The position numbers and the translations under genes are program-made. The notes beneath the pieces are model-generated. The model saw nothing but the letters and a program-made list of their open reading frames with translations. It did not search any database and was not told the origin of the DNA. A stretch of DNA of 60,580 bases, from NCBI GenBank assembly GCA_026932145.1, contig JAIXKT010000019.1, forward strand, positions 53,723-114,302, written 5' to 3'. The stretch's first letter is position 1. The number at the start of each line of letters is the position of its first letter. Shown one piece after another: positions 16,460 through 24,584 of this stretch. The stretch is from Bacteroidia bacterium. GTDB lineage: Bacteria; Bacteroidota; Bacteroidia; J057; JAIXKT01.

Positions 16460-17392
16460 TTAATCCTGAAGTTCGAGTTTCAGGTCGGTATTCACCAGCT
16501 GAATGAACTGTCTGGCGCGGTCCACGATTTCGGAACGGCTGAGGTTCAGAATTCTTTCGGTACCGAATTTCTCCACGCAGAAGCTGGCCATGGCTGAACC
16601 ATAAATCACAGCGTTTTTCATATTCTGGAAGGAGATATCACGGGTTTTGGCAAGGTAACCGATAAAGCCTCCGGCAAAAGTATCTCCGGCACCGGTGGGG
16701 TCAAACACCTCCTCGAGGGGAAGGGCCGGGGCAAAGAATACTTCTTTTCCATGGAACAACAGGGCGCCATGTTCCCCTTTTTTGATAATCAAAAATTTGG
16801 GGCCCATTTGCAGGATGGCGCGGGCAGCCTTAACGAGGGAATACTCTCCGGAAAGCTGGCGGGCTTCCTCATCATTAATGGTCAGTACATCCACGAGGCG
16901 GATGGTTTCTTTCAGGCTGTCCATGGCAATGTCCATCCAGAAATTCATGGTATCCATGACGATGAGTTTGGGCCTTTCGGTCATTTGCCCGATAACTTCC
17001 CGCTGTATATCCGGAGTCAGATTCCCCAGCATGAGGAAGGGGGATTTGGAGGCTGAGGCAGGAACAACAGGCTTGAAGGTAGCCAGCACATTGAGTTCTG
17101 TCACCAGGGTATCGCGTGAATTCAGGTCGTTGTGGTATTTACCGGACCAGAAAAAAGACTTTTCATTTTGGCGGATTTCGAGTCCATCGGTATTGATTCC
17201 CCGACGGTTCATATCCAGGATGGCTTCTGCCGGAAAATCGCCTCCGACTACAGAAACGACTGCACTTCCGGACACAAAATAGGATGCAGCTATGGAAATG
17301 TAGGTAGCAGCCCCACCGATGATTTTATCCGTTTTGCCGAATGGGGTTTCAATGGCATCGAAGGCTACGGATCCTACTGTCAGAACACTCAT
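16460..17392 (-). CDS. PfkB-family sugar/nucleoside kinase
   Basis: A ribokinase-like kinase of 310 residues. The catalytic motif DPTGAGDTFAGGFIGYL, with the base aspartate and the anion hole, lies near residue 235; an N-terminal GGAATYISIAASYF matches the substrate-binding glycine pair. The family phosphorylates sugars or nucleosides such as ribose, fructose or adenosine; the sequence resembles the adenosine-kinase-like and uncharacterised branch, but the substrate cannot be named. It leads a minus-strand operon with the Rieske and LOG genes, with its own -7 box upstream. If LOG frees a base from a nucleotide and leaves ribose phosphate, a shared nucleoside-salvage role is conceivable; this is inference. 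Confidence 0.87.
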   Translation of the reverse strand: MSVLTVGSVAFDAIETPFGKTDKIIGGAATYISIAASYFVSGSAVVSVVGGDFPAEAILDMNRRGINTDGLEIRQNEKSFFWSGKYHNDLNSRDTLVTELNVLATFKPVVPASASKSPFLMLGNLTPDIQREVIGQMTERPKLIVMDTMNFWMDIAMDSLKETIRLVDVLTINDEEARQLSGEYSLVKAARAILQMGPKFLIIKKGEHGALLFHGKEVFFAPALPLEEVFDPTGAGDTFAGGFIGYLAKTRDISFQNMKNAVIYGSAMASFCVEKFGTERILNLSRSEIVDRARQFIQLVNTDLKLELQD

Positions 17393-17420
17393 GGTAAAAG
17401 TAAATTGGTTGATTTGCCTG

Positions 17421-17428
17421 CAAAAGTA
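17421..17428 (-). promoter_or_regulatory. -7 promoter box (TACTTTTG) for the PfkB-Rieske-LOG operon
   Basis: Minus-strand TACTTTTG matches TAnnTTTG and lies 29 bp before the PfkB start codon at 17392, in the 77-bp gap after the polyprenyl synthase gene. The likely -33 region shows no good TTG. Confidence 0.55.
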
Positions 17429-17469
17429 CCAAAATCCCGGAATATGGGTCAGGTGTAACCTCCGGCAAC

Positions 17470-18447
17470 TCAGCGGTTTCGTTCAATCGTATATTGAACC
17501 AGATGGCGGAGGGACTCGCGACTGGGGCTGTCGGGAAAAGAATCCAGGATTTCAAAAGCCTCCTGGATGTAGCGTTTCATGGTTTCTTCCGCATAGGAAA
17601 TACCACCATTTCCGATAACCAGATCCATCAGCCAGCGCACTTTGGCCGGGTTACTATTGTGATTTTTGACCACATTGATAATCTGCCTTCTTTCTGCCCA
17701 GGATGCCTTGTTGAGCACATGGATAAGGGGCAGGGTCATTTTTTTCTCCTTGATGTCGATGCCCAGGGGTTTGCCCACATCGGCGGTACCGTAATCGAAG
17801 AGATCATCTTTTATCTGGAATGCGATGCCGACCTTTTCGCCAAAGAGGCGCATTTTCTCTGCAATGTCTTTGTCACTGCAGGCGCTGGCGGCCCCCACCT
17901 CACAGCAGGAAGCAATGAGCGATGCTGTTTTCTGACGAATAATATCAAAATATACCGGTTCGTCCACATTCAGGCGACGGGCCTTTTCAATCTGGAGAAG
18001 CTCGCCTTCACTCATGAGGCGTACGGCATTGGATACTATTTTGAGCAGGTTAAAATCATCATGTTCCAAGGACATAAGCAGACCCCGGGAGAGGAGAAAG
18101 TCTCCTACGAGAACGGCTATTTTATTTTTCCAGAGGGCATTAATGGAAAAGAATCCCCTGCGTTCATCGGCTTCGTCCACCACATCGTCATGAACCAGGG
18201 TGGCTGTATGGAGCAATTCCACCAGGGCGGCTCCCCGATAGGTAGCTGGCTGAATGCCCCCACATACCTGTGCTGAGAGCAATACAAACAGGGGACGCAC
18301 CTGCTTGCCTTTTCTCCGGAGTATGTAGCGCATAATGGTATCCAGCAACATTACCCGGGTTTTCATTGCCCCGCGGAAATGGTCATCAAATTGCCGGAGT
18401 TCGGCCTCAACCGGTTTCTGGATTTCCTCCAGACTGATAGATTTCAT
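17470..18447 (-). CDS. Trans-polyprenyl diphosphate synthase (octaprenyl/IspB-like)
   Basis: A long-chain E-type prenyltransferase of 325 residues that extends isoprenoid diphosphates with isopentenyl diphosphate, probably for the menaquinone side chain. Both aspartate-rich motifs are present: LVHDDVVDEADERRG (first DDxxD) near residue 85 and IKDDLFDYGTADVGKP (second) near residue 215. GKQVRPLFVLL upstream is the usual IPP-binding K/R region. The ATG at 18447 begins MKSISLEEIQKPVEAELRQF; the extension to 18540 is not family-like. It is separated from the PfkB operon by a promoter and is divergent from the SBBP gene. Confidence 0.92.
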   Translation of the reverse strand: MKSISLEEIQKPVEAELRQFDDHFRGAMKTRVMLLDTIMRYILRRKGKQVRPLFVLLSAQVCGGIQPATYRGAALVELLHTATLVHDDVVDEADERRGFFSINALWKNKIAVLVGDFLLSRGLLMSLEHDDFNLLKIVSNAVRLMSEGELLQIEKARRLNVDEPVYFDIIRQKTASLIASCCEVGAASACSDKDIAEKMRLFGEKVGIAFQIKDDLFDYGTADVGKPLGIDIKEKKMTLPLIHVLNKASWAERRQIINVVKNHNSNPAKVRWLMDLVIGNGGISYAEETMKRYIQEAFEILDSFPDSPSRESLRHLVQYTIERNR

Positions 18448-18670
18448 CGCTAATGAGAAACAAAATAACGGTAAAAAAGAATCCGATGCCGAAAAAACCT
18501 GCCTCCTCCTCTTTGGGTGGTGCATCCCTTCCTCCCGCAATTACCTTCGGTGACAGCGATTGGAATGGCAGGGGAACCATTCAACCCGGCAATTGACTAC
18601 CTGAGGTCATTGCATTAACTTTATGGGTAATTTGGGGGTTATTACGGCGTAGTATCTGTTGTTACCATCT

Positions 18671-21600
18671 ATGTTCAGATTTTTACTCTTGCGGATTCTG
18701 GTCTTACTTACGGTTTGTACCGGAGTGGCGGGAGCGCATGGGTCTGGTGGAAGCGAGGGATTTCGGGCGATTGAAAATAAAGGGCAGTGGGCGGCGCACA
18801 TCCGGTATCGGGCATCCCTGAAAGCCGGTGCTGCATTTTTTGAAAATTACGGTATTGCCTTTCAGCTGGCCCATCCGGAGGATCTCTCCCATGAGAATCA
18901 GCTACGCCGGGATGCTGCTGTACGCTGTCATGGACTACGCCTGGAATACATCAGCACCAGCCCAAACTGTGAGGCAAAGGGAGTAGGCGCAGATGCGGTT
19001 CGCTACCATTATTTCACCGGTAATGATCCAGGCCATTTTGCAACCGATGCCCAGGCTCATGCACAGATTGTCTACCCAGATATCTGGCCCGGCGTGCATT
19101 TACTCTGGGAGGAATGGGCGGGACATATGCGCTACACCTATACCTGCCAGCGTGTGTCAGATGCTGCTTCCATTGGGTTTCGATACATGGGCGCTGATTC
19201 TGTCAGGATTGACTCTGATGGGTCGCTTCGCATTTTCACTTCAGTGCGCACCCTGACTGAAACACCTCCTGTAGCCTGGATAGTACCTACTGGTCAGGAG
19301 AATGAAAAGATCCCTGTTAAGATTGGGTTTTGCCAGGAGGAGGAAGTCATTCGCTTTTGCCTGAAGGGACAGTATCCGGAAGGGAAACTGGTGATTGACC
19401 CCACGCTGATTTTCTCCAGCTATACCGGATCGGTAGCGGATAATTTCGGCTTCACAGCCACTTACGACAATGCAGGAAACCTCTATGCCGGCGGGCGTGT
19501 GTATGCCGCGGGTTATCCGGTGTTTGGGGCCTATCAGAGTTCCTTTCAGGGGATGTATGATGCTGCAATATCCAAATTCAACGCTTCGGGCACGCAGCTG
19601 ATATATTCCACCTACCTCGGTGGCTCAGCAGGAGATCAGCCCCATTCCCTTGTGGTAAACAGTCAGGATGAGCTATTGGTATTGGGCACCACGGAATCCA
19701 ACAATTTCCCTATAGTGCAGGCCACACAACCGACACCGGGAGGTGGCTATGATTTGTTTATCAGCCGTTTTAATGCAGCCGGCAACCAGTTACTTGCTTC
19801 CACCTACCTCGGGGGTGCAGGGGATGACGGATACAATGCGCTTGGACTGAATTACAATTATGGGGATGAGTATCGGGGGGAAATTTTTGTGGACTCTCTG
19901 GATCAGATTTTTGTGGCGAGCAATTCGGCCTCGGCCAATTTCCCGGTAACGGCAGGATGTTTTCAGAATGCGTTGTCGGGCACCCAGGATGGCATAGTGG
20001 GAAGTTTTTCACCCGACTTATTTTCGGTGCGATGGCTGACTTATCTGGGTGGAGCCAATCAGGATGCTGCTTATGGGGTGAAGGTAAGTGCATCGGGGAA
20101 AGTGCTGGTAACGGGAGGCACACTCAGTCCTGATTTTCCGGTAACTAGCGGGGCATTCCGGAGTACGCCCGGAGGCTCCATTGATGGATTTGCCAGTGTG
20201 TTCAGCAGCGATGGACAAAACCTGAATCATTCCACATTCATCGGCACTTCCGGGGAGGAGCAATCTTATTTTATTCAGACGGATGAAGATGGCGGAATTA
20301 ACCTGTACGGACAGAGCACAGGATCCATGCCGATTGTGGGTTTTGGCGGAGGCACCCTGTACTTCAACACCGGAGGAAAACAATTTATTATTTGCCTGGA
20401 TAGCACCCTGAGCACCAACCTGTTCAGTACTGTTTTTGGGGCAGGCAGGCAGGGTCCTGACATTTCCCCGACAGCTTTCCTGGTGGACCGTTGTGGCAAT
20501 ATTTACTGTTCGGGATGGGGGTGTCAGTTTCCGGGAACAGGAAATACCTCCAACCAGTTTCTGAATACCACAGGGCTTCCGGTAACAATGGGAGCATTGA
20601 AAGCCACTACCGACGGCACGGACTTTTACCTGATGGTATTGAAGAAGCATGCGACGGGTTTGCTGTATGGCACCTTTCTGGGTGGGAATATCAGCAAGGA
20701 ACATGTGGACGGGGGCACCTCCCGTTTTTCGCCCCAGGGTATTGTGTATCATGCAGTATGTGCAGGATGCGGGGGCAATTCGGACTTCCCCACCACCAGC
20801 GGGGTTGTATCCAACACCAACAACAGCACCAACTGCAACCTTGCTGCCTTCAAAGTTGATTTTGAGCCCACCTCTTCTGCCGATTTCATCTGGCAGACCA
20901 GCTCCCTCTGTCCTCCATACTCGGTTCAGTTTACTTATCAGGGACTGGGTGCGGATCAGTATTCCTGGGATTTTGGCATGGGGCCGGGAGACACCTCCAA
21001 TTTGCAGAATCCGGTGCAGGCATTTCCGGCCGACGGGACTTATGACATTCGCATGATTGCACGGGAATTTACCTGTATGGGGTCGGACACGGCAGTCAAA
21101 ACCATAACTCTGGAGCAGCAGCCATTTGCGAGCTGGGCTCAGGAATATACCCTGTGCAATCCTGAAGTAAAATTTAGCTACACTGGTCCAACGGCTGATT
21201 CCTTGCGATGGGAACCGGAAAGTGGAACGGGAGGAACGGGCAACCCCGAACAGGTTATTTCCTTTCCGGGTGCCGGTCAGTATGTGCTCACGCTGATTGC
21301 CTGGGCGGGGGGGTGTGCCGATACGCTGCAGGATACTTTTCGGTTTGCTTCAGCACCTCCTGCCGCCTTTACCTGGGAGACAGACACCTGCAGCCGGGAA
21401 GCACGGTTCTTTTCCGGGGTATCTGATTCTCTGGATGTGATGTGGGATTTTGGAGACGGGGAAATATCGGATGCCAACAATCCGGTTCATCAGTTCCCGA
21501 AAATTGGGCAATTCCCGGTGCGGATGTATGTTCGGAGCGACAGCTGTACCACAGTTCTGGAGAAATCGGTGGATCTGGCCATTCCCATGGAGCAATTTCG

Positions 21601-21865
21601 GTTTCTGCCCAATGTGTTCACCCCTAACGGAGATGGATTTCATGATTTTTTCAGGCCGGAGTTAAAGAAACCGGAGCGATTTGAGATCAGCATTTGGGAC
21701 CGCTGGGGTAATCTGATATGGTCTGCGAGGAATCCGGAATTATTCTGGGATGGGAAGGTGAACGGCAGGCCTGCTGAGTCCGGGGTTTATTTTTTCGTGA
21801 TCAGCAGTTTAAATTGTATCGGGGTGCAGGAAACCCGTCAGGGCAGTGTGACGCTTTTGCGGTGA
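18671..21865 (+). CDS. SBBP/PKD surface protein with type-B T9SS (gliding-motility) C-terminal domain
   Basis: A secreted protein of 1,064 residues. The signal peptide MFRFLLLRILVLLTVCTGVAGA starts at ATG 18671; a TTG four codons upstream is less likely. Residues about 30-230 (FRAIENKGQWAAHIRYRA) are the N-terminal domain found in Bacteroidota SBBP proteins (recently named DUF7948). Several SBBP beta-propeller repeats follow, seen as STYLGGSAGDQPHSL, STYLGGAGDDGY and RWLTYLGGANQDAAYG. PKD-like modules occur at QYSWDFGMGPGDTSN and VMWDFGDGEISDANN. The C-terminus NVFTPNGDGFHDFFRP ... WDGKVNGRPAESGVYFF is the type-B T9SS sorting domain (CHU_C/TIGR04131). Function is unknown; exposure on the cell surface or release is expected. 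Confidence 0.88.
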   Translation: MFRFLLLRILVLLTVCTGVAGAHGSGGSEGFRAIENKGQWAAHIRYRASLKAGAAFFENYGIAFQLAHPEDLSHENQLRRDAAVRCHGLRLEYISTSPNCEAKGVGADAVRYHYFTGNDPGHFATDAQAHAQIVYPDIWPGVHLLWEEWAGHMRYTYTCQRVSDAASIGFRYMGADSVRIDSDGSLRIFTSVRTLTETPPVAWIVPTGQENEKIPVKIGFCQEEEVIRFCLKGQYPEGKLVIDPTLIFSSYTGSVADNFGFTATYDNAGNLYAGGRVYAAGYPVFGAYQSSFQGMYDAAISKFNASGTQLIYSTYLGGSAGDQPHSLVVNSQDELLVLGTTESNNFPIVQATQPTPGGGYDLFISRFNAAGNQLLASTYLGGAGDDGYNALGLNYNYGDEYRGEIFVDSLDQIFVASNSASANFPVTAGCFQNALSGTQDGIVGSFSPDLFSVRWLTYLGGANQDAAYGVKVSASGKVLVTGGTLSPDFPVTSGAFRSTPGGSIDGFASVFSSDGQNLNHSTFIGTSGEEQSYFIQTDEDGGINLYGQSTGSMPIVGFGGGTLYFNTGGKQFIICLDSTLSTNLFSTVFGAGRQGPDISPTAFLVDRCGNIYCSGWGCQFPGTGNTSNQFLNTTGLPVTMGALKATTDGTDFYLMVLKKHATGLLYGTFLGGNISKEHVDGGTSRFSPQGIVYHAVCAGCGGNSDFPTTSGVVSNTNNSTNCNLAAFKVDFEPTSSADFIWQTSSLCPPYSVQFTYQGLGADQYSWDFGMGPGDTSNLQNPVQAFPADGTYDIRMIAREFTCMGSDTAVKTITLEQQPFASWAQEYTLCNPEVKFSYTGPTADSLRWEPESGTGGTGNPEQVISFPGAGQYVLTLIAWAGGCADTLQDTFRFASAPPAAFTWETDTCSREARFFSGVSDSLDVMWDFGDGEISDANNPVHQFPKIGQFPVRMYVRSDSCTTVLEKSVDLAIPMEQFRFLPNVFTPNGDGFHDFFRPELKKPERFEISIWDRWGNLIWSARNPELFWDGKVNGRPAESGVYFFVISSLNCIGVQETRQGSVTLLR

Positions 21866-21904
21866 AATTGAGGGCAAAAAATCGGATAAATGGAGGATTC
21901 CTGC

Positions 21905-21912
21905 TAACTTTG
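21905..21912 (+). promoter_or_regulatory. -7 promoter box (TAACTTTG) for pdhB
   Basis: TAACTTTG fits the TAnnTTTG consensus and lies 25 bp before the GTG start of pdhB and 40 bp after the stop of the preceding SBBP gene, so pdhB probably has its own transcript. Confidence 0.6.
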
Positions 21913-21937
21913 TCTTCGGTTTTTTAACAGCAAAAAA

Positions 21938-22927
21938 GTGAGCACAAGAGTAATACAGTTTCGCGAGGCCCTGAGGGAAGCCATGAGTGAAGAAATGCGT
22001 CGGGATGACCGGGTTTTTCTGATGGGAGAAGAGGTTGCTGAATATAATGGCGCCTACAAGGTAAGCGAGGGCATGCTGAAGGAATTCGGAGCCCGTCGCA
22101 TTATTGATACCCCGATTGCTGAGCTGGGATTTGCCGGAGTGGGCGTAGGGGCAGCCATGGTAGGGTTACGTCCCATTATTGAGTTTATGACTTTCAACTT
22201 CTCATTGGTAGCCATTGACCAGGTGATCAACAGTGCGGCAAAAATGATGTCCATGAGTGGCGGTCATTTTGGTGCACCGATGGTTTTCCGTGGTCCGAGT
22301 GGATCGGCAGGCCAGCTGAGTTCCCAGCACTCTCAGTGTTTTGAGAGCTGGTATGCCAACTGTCCGGGTCTGAAAGTGGTTACCCCCTCAACTCCAAGAG
22401 ATGCCAAAGGCTTATTGAAATCGGCCATTCGGGATGACAATCCGATTGTTTTCATGGAGTCTGAGCAAATGTATGGAATGAAAGGTGAGGTACCCGACAC
22501 AGAGGACTTCCTGATTCCGCTGGGCAAGGCTGATATTAAGAAAGCCGGGACAGATGTAACGGTGATTTCTTTCGGAAAAATGGTTCATGTGGCTCTGGAT
22601 GCCTGTAATGAGCTGGAAAAGGAAGGAATCAGCTGTGAAATGATTGACCTGATGTCACTTCGCCCCATTGATTACGATACACTGGTGGAATCTGTGCGGA
22701 AAACCAACCGTGCGGTTATTGTGGAAGAATCCTGGCCTTTGGCGAGCATGAGTGGTGAATTGGCGTATATGATTCAAAAAAGAGCATTCGACTACCTCGA
22801 TGCTCCGATTGTGCGGGTAAACAGCATGGATGTGCCGTTGCCCTACGCCCCTACCCTGATTCAGGCTTACCTGCCGAATAAGCAAAGAACAATAGAGGCA
22901 ATTAAGCAGGTATTATACCGGAATTAA
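21938..22927 (+). CDS. pdhB: Pyruvate dehydrogenase E1 component, beta subunit
   Basis: The beta subunit of the alpha2-beta2 E1 enzyme of the pyruvate (or branched-chain 2-oxo acid) dehydrogenase complex, which decarboxylates the oxo acid with thiamine diphosphate. Typical blocks are FREALREAMSEEMRRDDRV, LMGEEVAEYNGAYKVSEG with the glutamate that activates the cofactor, RIIDTPIAELGFAGVGVGAAM, and VVTPSTPRDAKGLL; C-terminal VEESWPLASMSGELAYMI is also characteristic. The 329-residue length is normal, and YNGAYKV favours pyruvate. It starts with GTG at 21938. The alpha and E2 genes are not in the window; in Bacteroidota these genes are often scattered. A strong terminator follows at 22945-22975. 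Confidence 0.93.
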   Translation: MSTRVIQFREALREAMSEEMRRDDRVFLMGEEVAEYNGAYKVSEGMLKEFGARRIIDTPIAELGFAGVGVGAAMVGLRPIIEFMTFNFSLVAIDQVINSAAKMMSMSGGHFGAPMVFRGPSGSAGQLSSQHSQCFESWYANCPGLKVVTPSTPRDAKGLLKSAIRDDNPIVFMESEQMYGMKGEVPDTEDFLIPLGKADIKKAGTDVTVISFGKMVHVALDACNELEKEGISCEMIDLMSLRPIDYDTLVESVRKTNRAVIVEESWPLASMSGELAYMIQKRAFDYLDAPIVRVNSMDVPLPYAPTLIQAYLPNKQRTIEAIKQVLYRN

Positions 22928-22944
22928 TTGTTGAGTTAAAGAAT

Positions 22945-22975
22945 AAAAAAAGCCCGCTCCACGCGGGCTTTTTTT
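22945..22975 (+). terminator. Terminator of pdhB
   Basis: A 13-bp perfect stem (seven A plus GCCCGC pairing with GCGGGC plus seven T) with a five-base loop lies 17 bp after the pdhB stop. It is symmetric enough to act in both directions and marks the left border of the 17-bp repeat array. Confidence 0.92.
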
Positions 22976-22990
22976 ATTGAGTTATCTCTG

Positions 22991-23192
22991 GGCTTGACCC
23001 AAGCAGGGACTTGGACCAAGCAGGGACTTGGACCAAGCGGGGACTTGGACCAAGCGGGGACTTGGACCAAGCGGGGACTTGGACCAAGCAGGGACTTGGA
23101 CCAAGCGGGGACTTGGACCAAGCGGGGACTTGGACCAAGCGGGGGCTTGGACCAAGCGGGGACTTGGACCAAGCGGGGACTTGGACCAAGCA
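22991..23192. repeat. Tandem array of 17-bp units between two terminators
   Basis: Eleven near-identical contiguous 17-bp units (GGGACTTGGACCAAGC plus A or G) run from 23006 to 23192, preceded by a degenerate 15-bp unit at 22991-23005; only single-base changes occur (one unit has GGGGCTTGG). Each contains CTTGG-A-CCAAG, an 11-bp dyad. As 17 is not a multiple of 3, no frame repeats in one unit, yet the unit lacks stops, so all frames stay open over the array; the peptides are artefacts. It fills the space between the terminators of the convergent genes pdhB and mtaB. Confidence 0.95.
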
Positions 23193-23196
23193 CAAA

Positions 23197-23221
23197 AAAA
23201 GCCTGCTCAAGGCAGGCTTTT
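23197..23221 (-). terminator. Terminator of mtaB
   Basis: A 10-bp perfect stem (AAAAGCCTGC / GCAGGCTTTT) with a five-base loop, with a run of A on the plus-strand left side that becomes a U run for minus-strand transcripts. It lies 18 bp past the mtaB stop and forms the right border of the 17-bp array. Confidence 0.9.
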
Positions 23222-23238
23222 AAACAATTTTCTTCAAA

Positions 23239-24543
23239 TTAAATAGAATCTCTCACCAACTGAATCTGCCCATCCAGATTCCCATTGGGTGCAAGGCCTT
23301 CCAGATGAACCGGAAGCAGGGAATTCACCAGGGATGCTTCCCAGGGAAGCTGCACACGCAGGTAATTATCCGTAAAGCCGGAAATCATTCCATCCTCCTG
23401 ATCTGCTTCAAACAATACCGGCCTTTTCTGACCGATAAACTGCCGATAGAAGGCCAGCTTCTTTTTTTCGGAAAGGGATATCAATCTACGCGTTCTTTCC
23501 TGCCGAACTGCAATGGGTACCGGATTGGCCATTTCTGCTGCAGGAGTATCCGCGCGTTCGGAATAAGTAAACACATGCAGGTAGGATACGGGCAAATCTT
23601 CAATAAACTGCCACGTATCGGAAAAATGAGCTTCGCTTTCGCCCGGGAATCCGGTAATGACATCCACCCCAATGGATGCATGCGGTATTTCCTGACGGAT
23701 GTATTCTACCCGGGATGCGTATAATTCTCTCCGGTAGCGCCTCCGCATAACTGCCAGCATTTCATTATTGCCACTTTGAAGGGGCAGATGAAAATGGGGC
23801 ATAAACACCCTGCTATTGGCTACAAACCGGATAATATCGTCGTGCAACAGATTCGGCTCAATGGAAGAAATGCGAATGCGGGGAACGGCTGCCTGAGCAT
23901 CCAGAGCCTGCACCAGGTCAAAGAAATCATTGTCGGTGCCTTTCCCAAAATCACCCAGGTTCACGCCTGTCAAAACAATTTCCTGTACGCCGGTAGCAGC
24001 AATAGCCTCGGCATTCCGGAGCACATTTTCTATTGTATCGCTTCGGCTTTTTCCTCTGGCCAGTGGTATGGTGCAGAAGGTGCATTTATAGTCGCATCCA
24101 TCCTGAACTTTCAGGAAAGACCGGGTTCTATCACCGGCCGACCAGGCCTGTTCAAATACATTAACTTCCCGTATGGGGGTATTACGCACCAGGGTTTCCC
24201 GGGTGGCTGTCAGTTCCTGCAGAACCTGGGGCAACCTGAATTTATCTGCAGCTCCCAAAACCGCATTCACGCCGGGAATAGCCGCAATTTCTGCTGGTTT
24301 CAATTGGGCATAGCACCCAATGATGGTAATGAGGGCATTGGGATTAATCCTTTTGGCCTGAGCGACGAGTTTGCGGCATTTTTTGTCGGCATTTTCCGTC
24401 ACAGAGCAGGTATTCACCACAAACACATCGGGAGTATCCTGGAAGGCAACAGATTGAAACCCCACTTCTTCCAGTTGGCGGTTGAGTGCCGAACTTTCGG
24501 AGAAATTGAGTTTACACCCGAGGGTATGGAATGCTACTTTCAC
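23239..24543 (-). CDS. mtaB: tRNA t6A37 methylthiotransferase MtaB
   Basis: A radical-SAM methylthiotransferase that converts t6A at position 37 of tRNA to ms2t6A. The N-terminal UPF0004 domain has its three cluster cysteines in TLGCKLNFSES, VVNTCSVTENADKKC and TIIGCYAQL; the radical-SAM motif CxxxCxxC is in VQDGCDYKCTFCTIPLARG near residue 150; a TRAM-like C-terminal segment follows. The length of about 434 residues and GCKLNFSE fit MtaB rather than MiaB or RimO. I place the start at the GTG at 24543 (MKVAFHTLGCKL); a TTG five codons upstream overlaps the promoter box and is unlikely. The transcript could be leaderless. Confidence 0.93.
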   Translation of the reverse strand: MKVAFHTLGCKLNFSESSALNRQLEEVGFQSVAFQDTPDVFVVNTCSVTENADKKCRKLVAQAKRINPNALITIIGCYAQLKPAEIAAIPGVNAVLGAADKFRLPQVLQELTATRETLVRNTPIREVNVFEQAWSAGDRTRSFLKVQDGCDYKCTFCTIPLARGKSRSDTIENVLRNAEAIAATGVQEIVLTGVNLGDFGKGTDNDFFDLVQALDAQAAVPRIRISSIEPNLLHDDIIRFVANSRVFMPHFHLPLQSGNNEMLAVMRRRYRRELYASRVEYIRQEIPHASIGVDVITGFPGESEAHFSDTWQFIEDLPVSYLHVFTYSERADTPAAEMANPVPIAVRQERTRRLISLSEKKKLAFYRQFIGQKRPVLFEADQEDGMISGFTDNYLRVQLPWEASLVNSLLPVHLEGLAPNGNLDGQIQLVRDSI

Positions 24544-24547
24544 CCTG

Positions 24548-24555
24548 CAAAGATA
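24548..24555 (-). promoter_or_regulatory. -7 promoter box (TATCTTTG) directly before mtaB
   Basis: Minus-strand TATCTTTG is a perfect TAnnTTTG match and ends four bases before the GTG start at 24543, the same spacing as at the MFS gene. The transcription start would fall on or next to the start codon. No -33 TTG is evident. Confidence 0.6.
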
Positions 24556-24584
24556 CAAAAGGATTGCGGGCAGGCAGCAGCCGA

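Noticed and set aside
22991-23192. CRISPR array or a repeat protein (peptide DQAGTWTKRGLGPSG)
   Set aside because: No spacers separate the units, no cas genes are present, and the open frames in all registers come from a stop-free 17-bp unit between two terminators.
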